64,000 nt of DNA from Closterium sp. NIES-65 (taxonomy: Eukaryota; Streptophyta; Zygnematophyceae; Desmidiales; Closteriaceae), in NCBI GenBank assembly GCA_948144175.1, contig CANXME010000212.1, positions 372,001 to 436,000 of the forward strand, read 5' to 3'. Numbering within the stretch: the first letter of the stretch is position 1; each line of letters opens with the position of its first letter. The notes beneath the pieces were generated by a model, which saw only the letters and a list, made by a program, of their open reading frames with translations, made no database searches and was not told where the DNA came from. A program made the translations under genes and the position numbers. This document shows, piece by piece, positions 39,501 to 47,356 of the stretch.

Positions 39501-41918
39501 CTCAGCAGCTCCTGACGTAGCACCTCCCGGCTCAGCACCCCCAGCAGCAGCACCCCCAAGCTCAGCACCCCCCGGCCTCGCACCCCCAAGCTCAGCACCC
39601 CCAGCAGCAGCACCCCCAAGCTCAGCACCCGCAGGCGTAGCACCCCCAGACTCTGCACCCGCAGCAGGACCAGACTCAGCAGCAACCTCGACTGGCTCGA
39701 CTGTGTCTACCTGGGACACACCTGAAGGGGCAGGAACCTGAGGGGGGAGGGGGTCTACCGGGGGGGGAACTGGCACCAGGAAGTCCGGTGGGGGGGGGAG
39801 GGAAGGAGTACGGTAGGGGAAGAGGCGGTAGAAGGGGACTGAATCGTCGAACGTGACGTCCTGGGAGGACAGAACACGACGAGAGGAGGGGTGGTAGAAC
39901 TGCCACCCTGGAGCGTCAGGGGGGAAGCCAAGGAAGACACAGGGAGCAGCACGGGGGGACAGCTTGTCCGCAGACAAGTCGCGGACAAACGTCCGAGATC
40001 CCCAGACACGGAACGCAGACGCATCGCCGACCTTCCCCGTCCACAGTAACACTGGGGACATATCGGGCCGAGAGACCCTGGGGTGAAGGTTGAGCTGATG
40101 CGCCACGTACCGAACCGCAAACGGCCACAGAAAATGGGGGGCAGCCGCATGCATCATGGACGTACGAGCGACATCCATGACCATGCCAATGCGGCGCTCA
40201 GCAATCCCATTTTGCTGTGGAGAGTCCGGAAGCGTAAAGGTCTGGCGGATCCCCTGTGCACGACAGTAGTCTCGCAGAAGGCCAGAGGAGAACTCCCCAC
40301 CTCGGTCAGAGTGCAGACGCAGAACAGGAAAGTCCGAGCCGAAGCTCCTCCTGAGCTGGAGACGAGCCTCGCGGATCCAGTCGATCAGCACCTCAGTGAC
40401 AGCACCCTTGCTGCGCAAGGGGAAGACTGTGGTGTAACGCGAGTAGTCGTCAACCACGAGCAGGAAGTAGCGCTCGTGACCCTGCCCACGGACGGGGGCC
40501 GGGCCCCACACGTCCATGTGAAGTGTCTGCAGAGGAGCCTCTGTCGGGGGAAACTGGGAGGAGTGAGGAGCAGCCCTGAGGCGCCCCTCGACACAGGGGA
40601 CACAGGAAGGTCCTGGTCCCGAAGGAAGGGGAGGGAGAGACTGGGGAAGACCAGAGACAAGGACACGGGAAGCCATGCCCCGAAGACGGGGCAAGGAGGG
40701 GTGGCCAAGACGGTGGTGCCACAGGAGAGTCTCGTGAGACAAGAGGCGACACGAGCAGGGGGCAGACTCACGACCAGACCTGGACGCAGCAGCAAACACC
40801 TGACCTGACGCTGCTTCCTGACCGGACGCAGGGACAGGAGGAGACTCAGTGGTCAGGGTGTAGAGGCTCGACCCCGGCCGACGCGAGAACGTGGCCAGGT
40901 GCCGGCCTGTGCGTGCGTCCGTGCAGTGGGTCACCCGCTGACTCGCAGGAGTGAACTGGTGAACCCCCGCATCCTGCAGGTCTGCACCACTCACCAAGTT
41001 CGTCGAGAACGAGGGGAGGTACAGGCCAGACAGGGTGCCCGAGGGGGCAGCCGGACACGGGAGGACAGTGGAAAAGTGAGCGAGGACAGGACCCCCAGAG
41101 GGGTCAGCCAGGGAGACTGCAATAGGCCGACCAAGCGGCGTGAGTGTGGTGCGGTCCCGAAAGAAGGAGCGAGAAGCCCCAGAGTCAAGTGTAAAGGTGA
41201 GGGAGGCCGAAGCCAACGTGGTACCTGAGAGCGCAGCCTCACCCGCACCTGAGGAAGCAGACTCACTAGCACCTAGAGCAGCAGCCGCACCTGTACCTGG
41301 AGCAGGAGACTCACTAGCACCCAGAGCAGCAGCAGCCTCACCAGTAGCTAGAGCAGCAGGTCCTATACCCGGGTCAAGCGGTACGCACAGGTGACCGGTA
41401 CGGTCAGCACTAGTAGGCAATGCATACATGGCAGTGAGAATAGCATCATAGTCAAGAGCAAATATATCTACCCTCTGCCTAAGCAACTCCACCCAGTCAG
41501 GGAGCTCAGCCTCGTCGCCAAACACGGTACGCCAGGCGTCGCTCAGACGGGCGAAGCAGCGGGACTGTGTATGACTAGGTGTCTCACAAGGCTGACCAGT
41601 CCGAGCACCAGTGAGAATCACGTAAGAGCAACGAACAGAACTGAGAGACCCTCCACTCTGAGCGTACCACTCACGAAGCTGCTGAGGCGTGAGAGACGCG
41701 CGGGGGGGTCGCGGGAGTTGCATCTGGCCGCCACAAGTAGTAGAAGCAGCAGGAGTGGTAGCAGTAGTAGCGCCACCACCCCTACAGCCCCAACCAGCGT
41801 ACCACTCACGCAGCTGCTGGGGCGTGAGGGACTCACGCAGACGTCGATGGGGCCGCATCTGGCTCCACCAGTAGAGGCAGGAGCAGGAGTAGCAGCAGTA
41901 AGGCAGGCAGCCAGGCAA
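36600..41918 (-). CDS. pol: Copia Pol polyprotein lacking the Gag core (element J)
   Basis: Open for 1,772 codons; Met21 (41858) is an alternative start. The N-terminus lacks the MATP...[10 protein letters not shown] capsid-like domain and the glycine tract found in C. Instead it has two copies of [12 protein letters not shown] (around residues 31-42 and 75-86), then C-x13-C-x4-H-x4-C. Then come protease LDSGAS (about residue 244), HHCC zinc domain (about 403), integrase DD35E (second Asp about 538, Glu about 572), a long linker with GAEPG and GAAEPG repeats containing a duplicated SRREPLSPQELREWFARR block, RT YVDD (about 1448) and RNase H (DASW about 1616). All catalytic residues I can locate are kept. 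Without the Gag core the product should need Gag supplied by a relative such as C. The near-identical LTRs show that such transposition was recent. Confidence 0.9.
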   Translation of the reverse strand: MPGCLPYCCYSCSCLYWWSQMRPHRRLRESLTPQQLREWYAGWGCRGGGATTATTPAASTTCGGQMQLPRPPRASLTPQQLREWYAQSGGSLSSVRCSYVILTGARTGQPCETPSHTQSRCFARLSDAWRTVFGDEAELPDWVELLRQRVDIFALDYDAILTAMYALPTSADRTGHLCVPLDPGIGPAALATGEAAAALGASESPAPGTGAAAALGASESASSGAGEAALSGTTLASASLTFTLDSGASRSFFRDRTTLTPLGRPIAVSLADPSGGPVLAHFSTVLPCPAAPSGTLSGLYLPSFSTNLVSGADLQDAGVHQFTPASQRVTHCTDARTGRHLATFSRRPGSSLYTLTTESPPVPASGQEAASGQVFAAASRSGRESAPCSCRLLSHETLLWHHRLGHPSLPRLRGMASRVLVSGLPQSLPPLPSGPGPSCVPCVEGRLRAAPHSSQFPPTEAPLQTLHMDVWGPAPVRGQGHERYFLLVVDDYSRYTTVFPLRSKGAVTEVLIDWIREARLQLRRSFGSDFPVLRLHSDRGGEFSSGLLRDYCRAQGIRQTFTLPDSPQQNGIAERRIGMVMDVARTSMMHAAAPHFLWPFAVRYVAHQLNLHPRVSRPDMSPVLLWTGKVGDASAFRVWGSRTFVRDLSADKLSPRAAPCVFLGFPPDAPGWQFYHPSSRRVLSSQDVTFDDSVPFYRLFPYRTPSLPPPPDFLVPVPPPVDPLPPQVPAPSGVSQVDTVEPVEVAAESGPAAGAESGGATPAGAELGGAAAGGAELGGARPGGAELGGAAAGGAEPGGATSGAAEPGGAEPGGAEPATAGPGGSPVAPSRREPLSPQELREWFARRWRRAAGARAPSTAEGDGAAGPGAAGPAGPTGAGAAEPGGAESGAAEPGGAESGAAGPGGATSGAAEPGVSPGAASRREPLSPQELCEWFARRWGRTAGAGASSTVEGTGAAGPGGATPAGPTGAGAAEGVGAESAAVCPDGGSAAGAAGGPAAGGVGGAGAAAEGAGAVLAESGAAARPRPYFVSLLQQVLGLSPPVECPQPVQSQSLLEPTSPLPAPSPYTGPTGGLAQRREPASRPASPVRAARASGRGSRPRPPPVPGTHRMSLRPSTAPLRALLPSPPESSLPVLTDPESDSLRAASPTVTRLLATIVTDPSFESAAASALVAELIDFAARCRLDYAASLVAESASVCPPSVGGECALGTDVLEDRQEEFQCLAAASPHLASVLLAPEGDPDALDIPTPRSYAEAVEGPYSSQWQAAMDAEMASWKSTSTYVDAVPPPGANIVSGMWIFRVKRPPGSPPVFKARYVARGFSQRQGVDYFQTFSPTPKMTTLRVLLHIAAQRDYELHSLDFSTAFLQGSLHEEIWLRRPPGFTGTFPPGTQWSLRRPVYGLRQAPREWHDTLRTTLAALGFAPSTADPSLFLRTDTSLPPFYILVYVDDLVFATADTAGLAYVKSELQKRHTCTDLGELRSYLGLQITRDRARRTITLTQSHMVQQVLQRFGFTYSSPQATPLSTRHSLSALPSDESVESSGPYPELVGCLMYLMTCTRPDLAYPLSILARYVAPGRHRPEHMAAAKRVLRYLCSTSGMGLVLGGRSPVVLTGHADASWADDQATQRSSQGYTFSLGSGSVSWRATRSSSVLSSSCEAEIYAGAMAAQELRWLTYLLTDLGEPPRSPPVLYVDNKAMLALCREQRLEHRTKHIALRYFLARELQQRGQLRLAYVASEANTADVFTKALAPCDHQRFCTQLGLVPVLPHLLSS

Positions 41919-42664
41919 GCCAAAAAGGGAGGCAGGCAGGCAAGCAGGCGACGCGCAGCGTGCTAGCAGGGCAGGGGCTCACCAGTGGTGGGTAGAGTAG
42001 GCTCGGCGACTCAGAGGCTCGGCAGCACGGCGGCTCTGCGGCTCGGGCGACTCGGGCGGCTCGGCGGCAGGGCGGCTCGGCAGCAACTGCAGCTCGGCAG
42101 CTCGGCGACCTGGCAGCGCGGCTGTAGGGCGGCTCGGCTGCTGGGAGGCTCGGGTGAAGAGCGGCTCGGCTGCAGGGCGGCTTGGCTGCTGGGAGGCTCG
42201 GGTGTAAAGCGGCTCGGCGGCGAGGCGGCTCGGCTGCAGGGCGGCTCGAGACGAAGGAGGAGGAGAAGTAGGGGAGACCACAGACCACGGGCGGTGCGCG
42301 GGCGGCTAGGGGCCTGAACGGGCGGCGCGCGAGCGGCTAGGGGCCGGAACAGGCGGCGCGCGGGCGGCTGAGGGCCGGGACGGGCGGCGCGCGGGCGGCT
42401 AGGGGCCTGAACGGGCGGCGCGCGAGCGGCTAGGGGCCGGGACGGGCGGTGCGCGGGCGGCTAAGGGCCGGGACGAGCGGCGCGCGGGCGGCTAGGGGCC
42501 TGAACGGGCGGCGCGCGGGCGGCTAGGGGCCGGGACAGGCGGCGCGCGGGCGGCTAGGGGCCTGCAGGGCAGGCCGAAAGAGTGAGAGCGAGGGCCCGGA
42601 GCGCGCTCCGGGCAGAAAAAAAGTTTAAAAGTGGTGGGCCCTAAGCACAGTTCCCACGGGGGAA
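41919..42664 (-). other. GC-rich repeat leader of copia J
   Basis: Contains imperfect repeats of 'gggcggctcggctgc' type (about 42040-42250) and a unit of about 31 bp, 'gggcggcgcgcgggcggcta' plus 'ggggcc', repeated about eight times (about 42290-42560). I see no trace of the missing Gag core here. Confidence 0.75.
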
Positions 42665-42678
42665 CCTGCTCGATACCA

Positions 42679-42814
42679 TGTGGAGAATAGAGCGAGAATG
42701 AATGAACTATGAGTGAAGTGAGTACAAATGGCAAAACCCTAATTGGGTTGTACCCCCTATGGTATACCCCACTGTAGCCTACACAACAGCATAAGCTACA
42801 TATATGTTCTGACA
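42679..42814 (-). repeat. 5' LTR of copia J (136 bp)
   Basis: One mismatch to the 3' LTR. Followed on the minus strand by the PBS at 42665-42678. Confidence 0.95.
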
Positions 42815-42819
42815 CCCTG

Positions 42820-44406
42820 TTCGTGTCGTCTCTTGTCTCACGAGACTCTCCTCTGGCACCACCGTCTTGGTCACCCCTCTCTGCTTCGGCTCAGAGGCAT
42901 GGCCTCCCGTCTTCTTGTGTCTGGTCTCCCCCGGTCCCTCCCTCCCCTTCCTCAGGGCCCTGGCCCTGCCTGTGTCCCCTGTATCGAGGGGCGCCAGCGT
43001 GCTGCCCCTCACTCCTCCCAATTTCCTCGGACAGAGGCCCCGTTGCAGACGCTTCACATGGACGTGTGGGGCCCAGCCCGCGTCCGTGGACAGGGTCACG
43101 AGCGCTACTTCCTGCTCGTTGTTGACGACTACTCGCGTTACACCACAGTCTTCCTCTTGCGCAGCAACGGTGATGTCACTGAGGTGCTGATCGACTGGAT
43201 CCGCGCAGCTCGTCTCCGCCTCAGGCAGAGCTTTGGCTCGGACTTTCCCTCCTGGCACCCAGTGGAGCCTCCGATAGCCAATCTACGGTCTCTGCCAGGC
43301 ACCGCGCGAGTGGCACGATACACTGAGGACTACGCTTGCGGCTATTGGGTTTGCTCCCTCTACTGCTGACCCGTCGTTGTTTCTGCACACCGACACCTCT
43401 CTGCCGCCGTTCTACATCCTCGTGTACGTCGACGACTTGGTCTTTGCCACAGCTGACACTGCTGGACTCTCCACGTGAAGTCCGAGCTGTAGAAGAGACA
43501 CACGTGCACAGACCTGGGTGAACTGCGCAGCTACCTTGGCTTGCAGATCACCCGGGACAGAGCACGCGGCACCATTACCCAGACTTAGTCACACATGGTG
43601 CAGCAGGTCCTTAGCGCTTCGGCTTCACGTACTCCTCGCCTCAGGCCACTCCTCTGTCTACTCACCCTTTGCTCTCAGCTCTCCCTTTGGATGAGTCCGT
43701 AGAGTCGAGTGGCCCGTACCCAGAGCTTGTTGGCTGCCTCATGTACCTGATGATCTGCACACGACCTGACCTTGCATACCCTCTTAGCATTCTTGCACGC
43801 TATGTTGCTCGTGGGAGACACAGACCAGAGCACATGGCTGCAGCGAAGAGGGTGTTGCGCTACTTGTGCAGTACGTCGGGCATGGGGCTAGTGCTTGGAG
43901 GGCGGAGTCCAGTGGTCCTCACTGGGCACGCGGACGCTTCTTGGGCTGACGACCAAGCTACACAGCGGTTGTCACAGGGTTACACCTTCAGTCTTGGTTC
44001 CGGCTCTGTTTCATGGCGGGCTACTCGCTCGTCTTCTGTTCTCGGCTCCAGTTGTAAGGCTGAGATCTACGCCGGGGCCATGGCTGCACAGGAGCTTCGC
44101 TGGCTCACCTACCTGCTGACCGACCTCGGAGAGCCGCCTCGCTCTCCTCCCGTGCTGTACGTAGACAACAAGGCCATGCTGGCCTTATATCGGGAGCAGC
44201 GCCTGGAGCACAGAACGAAGCACATTGCTCTCCGCTACTTTCTTGCTCGTGATTTGCAGCACCGTGTTCAGTTGCGACTTGCGTACGTGGCCTCTGAGGC
44301 CAACACTGCTGATGTTTTCACCAAGGCACTTCCGCCTTGTGATCATCAGCGCTTCTGCACTCAGCTGGGTCTTGTGCCTGTCTTGCCTCACTTGCTCACC
44401 CCTTGA
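42820..44406 (+). pseudogene. pol: Copia E pol remnant with large internal deletion
   Basis: Resumes at [19 protein letters not shown], the integrase zinc domain, and keeps HMDVWGP and VVDDYSRY. At about 43247 the frame jumps from SFGSDFP to the RT segment around GTQWSLRR. This removes roughly 2.3 kb: the second integrase Asp, the Glu, the linker and the first part of RT. The short identity 'ctttccc(t)' at the join suggests microhomology. The RT remainder has several small indels (about 43310-43670) although YVDD is still legible near 43423. RNase H is open at 43669-44406 (DASWADD; SSCKAEIYA with Glu to Lys; DNKAMLAL). Non-functional. Confidence 0.9.
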
Positions 44407-44613
44407 CCTTGCTTGTACTCTTACATATATATATACCTGCGCTTGCTTGTTTAGCCTTATATATATATGTGTACTCCTGCATGTGAACTGGCCTTGTGGC
44501 CCTGACCTTGTGCTCGGACTGTGTTGTGACGTTGTGATCCACCCTGAGCTTTGTCTGCTTTGCTTGACTGGTCTTGTGACCCCTTCTTCTCCCCCACTTT
44601 GCCTATGGGGGTG
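44407..44613 (+). other. 3' UTR and PPT of copia E
   Basis: Collinear with A and C. TATATATATA at about 44424-44433 and 44459-44467; CCCCCA...TGGGGG hairpin at about 44591-44611, beside the LTR. Confidence 0.7.
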
Positions 44614-44738
44614 TGTCAAATTATAATATTGTGTAGGCTATAGTGGGGTAGCCCATATGGGGTACACATTTCTAGGGTTGCATATTTGTATCACTTCCAT
44701 TCCTTAGTCATTCATTTTTTCTCGTTCTACTTTTCTCA
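44614..44738 (+). repeat. 3' LTR of copia E (125 bp)
   Basis: Base-for-base identical to 33066-33190 on inspection, followed by GTAAC. Confidence 0.96.
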
Positions 44739-44743
44739 GTAAC

Positions 44744-45987
44744 CCGTGTTACTCTCGTTCACCGTCCGTTGGAACCGTGCCAGTGTCGTTTCAGGAACGT
44801 TCCCTGTATCCGACCAGCTTCTCAACTCTACTCGCTTTCCGTTGTTGTAGATGCACGCCTTCCTTTTGACCCAGTCGATCGCGGGGTTGAACCGCATCAA
44901 GAAATCTTGCCCCAAGATGAAGTTTGATCCCTTGATGTTCGTGATCAGCAACGTCGACTTCCACCTCAGCGCCTCTATGTGTAAATGCAGTGATGCTTCG
45001 CCCTGGATAGGAAGTTCCGTACCGTCCACCATCGTTGCCGTGAACTTGGTCTCGTCCGAAGATTCTCCAATTTTCTCCAATGTCCCGCGGTCGCACACCG
45101 AGTGAGACGCACCGCTGTTCACCAGTGCGTGGAAGCGTCGCCCGTTGCAGATCACCTCGAGTAGTAGTGGTTGTTGCTGTTCTGAGTAACCGTAGATGGT
45201 CTCGCTTATAGGATCGTAGGGTACGTTGAATAGATCATCCCTCGGTCCTGCGCTCGAAGCTGCTGACTCCATATCAGTTTCCAATTGAGTATGGTTAGAA
45301 GGATTTATCCGAGGCCGATTCAGCTTCGTCTTTGCCTGGAACCTTCCCTTAAGCCTTTGCAATAGGGAGCTTTAACACTATGCTGCAGGAAGAGAATATG
45401 AACTCCTTGGAACGCACGACCCTTTTCAACGCTCCGGAGTGGTTTGCCCAACTTCTCAGGTACCTGAATAATGTCTAAAGGCTTTTTCTTGGCCTTGAAA
45501 TCTCCCCTGAATTTTTTGAAGGTTTGAAAACCTCGAGAGGGAATATTCTTTCACTCGAGGGTGTTCGTCTGGAGTTTCCTAGTCGGTGCAGAGTTTTGTT
45601 TCGCGGAGCCTCCATTCGTCTCGGCGATTTCCCCTGTTGCTGGCCAGTCGTGGCGTTTTAAATTCGCGCCATCATGTCCTCCTTTTTTTGCCATCGTGGA
45701 TGTCGCACTTATGTTGCCCTGCAGCTCCGCTCGTGCCTTCTTCATTTTCCAACACGCCAAGAATCGATGTCCTGCTGCGTCGCAAAATTCGCACTTCTCA
45801 TATTTTTTCGGCCGCTGCTTCGCGTCGATCTTGTCGATATCCATTGGGTTGGCGGTCGTGGGTGGTGTCGATTGCTTCGTGCCAAATGATCGGTTCGGCA
45901 CGTGGCGTCGTGTCTTGGGTTCACATCGCATCAGCGCATCGAATCTCTCTGCTGCACACACCATGTTGCGGTAGTTGTTGTAGTTCG
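44744..45987 (-). pseudogene. gag-pol: Gypsy G1 Gag C-terminus and protease
   Basis: From the F junction: NYNNYRNMVCAAERFD, then a canonical CCHC zinc knuckle CEFCDAAGHRFLAC (about 45775-45815) and a stop at 45551-45553 after QTNTLE. A spacer (KFRGDFKAKKKPLDII...) follows. The protease domain is open at 44739-45362: HALVNSGASHSVCD has Asn where the catalytic Asp belongs (GAC to AAC; the related G2 copy keeps Asp). It continues to FILGQDFLMRFNPAIDWV and VNESNTGY, where E is inserted. Across E, NTGY joins LALVMAAPEEE at 33065. The loss of the protease Asp and the stop make it non-functional. Confidence 0.9.
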
Positions 45988-47180
45988 TGCGGAGATAAGT
46001 GCTGCAATGGGAGCTAGACTACGGGCTAAGCACGTGTGCTCGTGGGATCTCTGCGTTTGTTCACTTAATCGTTTCCTTGTGTTCACGCTTCTTGCTAGTT
46101 CACGGGGAGAATCGGCAAGAGTTTCACTAGGAAAACATGACAACAATGATAGTAACAACATTGGCATCACAGACTCCATCAGTGCTAGCTAGGCTGCTAG
46201 TCGACCTCCAGCGCAGCAGCGCTCGCACCGCTCCAGCGTTGCAGAGTAGCGGTTCGCCAACGTTGCTTGTCCACGGTGTGCCAGCGCTGCAGCAAGTCGG
46301 TTGCACAGCGTTGCACCCACAGGACAACTGTGCACCTGCTTCGCAGGTGCGCGCAGCTGGATGGTGTGCACTTCCCTGTTAGGTGCACAGCGCAGACGCC
46401 TGGCAGACTCCACGCCAGCGACTGTGCCCACCAGCCACGTCGACCTCGGGATACCACCCCCGAGGTCGGCCTCGCAGACTCTGTCTGAATGTTATCTTAT
46501 GCTCTAGCCTCTAGTGGGGTGCTCTATAGCGAGTACAACCCTTCTAGGGTTTCCTATTTGTATCCCCATTCTTGCTAGTGCAGTCCTCTTCTCTCTTCTA
46601 ATTTTCACAGACTCCACCCTGGCAACACTCGCACACATCGCCCGGGTATCCCGGTCGACCGGGCAACCACGCCTGGCCGACTAGCGCAGCCCGTAGCCGG
46701 CCGCGCATGCCCGGCGTCCCCAGTCCGGCGTCCAGGCGCTCAGGACGCCTTCTGGATCCCCAGGTCGGCGCCCAGACGCCCAGGACGCCGAGAAAACCTC
46801 CAGAGCGGCGTCCCTCCTCCCAGGTTGCCGACCAGATGCCTAGGTCGGTGTCTGGGCCCTCTGGGACGCCCAGGTTGGCGTCCGGACCCCTAGGACGCTG
46901 TGCAGGCGCCCACGTCGTCGACCAGGCGCCCGGGTAATCGTGGCAACGCCCAGCTCGGCATCCAGCTTCCCAGGACGCCGTCCAGGCGTCCGAGACGCCA
47001 ACCTTGCGTCCAGGGCAGCGTCCTCCTGCTCAGCGCCCTCCAGCCAGGCGCCCTCTAGCTTGGCGCCCTTGTAGTGGCCCCTGTGCCCACTGCTGCAGGT
47101 TGGCTGCAATCCCCGCACATCCGACCACAAGGTTGGCTCCGCCCAAGCGAGGACGGGGCCTTACAACGCTCCTGCTGACA
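45988..47180 (-). repeat. 3' LTR of copia F (1,060 bp plus inserted solo LTR)
   Basis: Plus strand TGCGGAGATAAG...CTGCTGACA. Rich in imperfect repeats of CCAGGACGCCG / CAGGTCGGCGTCC type (about 46690-47060). Interrupted at 46482-46609. The PPT-like GACAGGGGAG abuts its start on the minus strand (about 47181-47190). Confidence 0.92.
46482..46609 (+). repeat. Solo copia LTR (128 bp) inside F's LTR
   Basis: TGTCTGAATGTTATC...AATTTTCACA flanked by GACTC (46477-46481, 46610-46614). The other F LTR lacks it, which gives the empty site directly. It shows the main copia-group plan (CTAGTGGGGTGCTC, GAGTACAACCC, CTAGGGTTTCC telo-box) but is a divergent member with no interior, so it presumably arose by LTR-LTR recombination. 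Confidence 0.94.
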
Positions 47181-47356
47181 CTCCCCTGTCGCGTTCACGC
47201 TTGGGCTCCTAGCCCACACGGCAGTACAGCTCCGAGAATAGCCCGTCGGCGTGCACCCAACACACAGCACGCCGGTCACCGCACCAGCCATGCAAGAGGG
47301 CATGGCACCTACTGCTGCACGTCGTTGTCGTCGTCGCCCACGTCGGCCAAGCGCAC

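Larger units (their letters stand above)
36256..42814 (-). mobile_element. Copia LTR retrotransposon J (Gag-core-less, open pol)
   Basis: LTRs 36256-36391 and 42679-42814 (136 bp) differ at one position (acgtat/acatat). The target duplication is CCCTG (36251-36255, 42815-42819). It is inserted in copia E in opposite orientation. PBS TGGTATCGAGCAGG (42665-42678), a repeat leader, an open 1,772-codon frame, and a 3' UTR with PPT are all present. The frame begins after the Gag core and glycine tract. Confidence 0.96.
33066..44738 (+). mobile_element. Copia LTR retrotransposon E, split by copia J
   Basis: LTRs 33066-33190 and 44614-44738 (125 bp each) appear identical, with GTAAC on both sides (33061-33065, 44739-44743). 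It sits in gypsy G1 between protease and RT, opposite to G1. The interior is grossly defective (frameshift, protease Asp lost, stop, about 2.3-kb deletion), in contrast with the perfect LTRs. Copia J is inserted after the protease region. Confidence 0.96.

Noticed and set aside
41861-41918. N-terminus of the J polyprotein (MPGCLPYCC...) as a captured host segment or signal peptide
   Set aside because: The first 20 residues read out of the GC-rich leader; no evidence that the first ATG is used, and Met21 (41858) is as good.
46000-46480. Possible host gene or regulatory region with CG-rich repeats
   Set aside because: The same sequence recurs at 52547-53606 as the other LTR of F, with GTTCG duplications outside.
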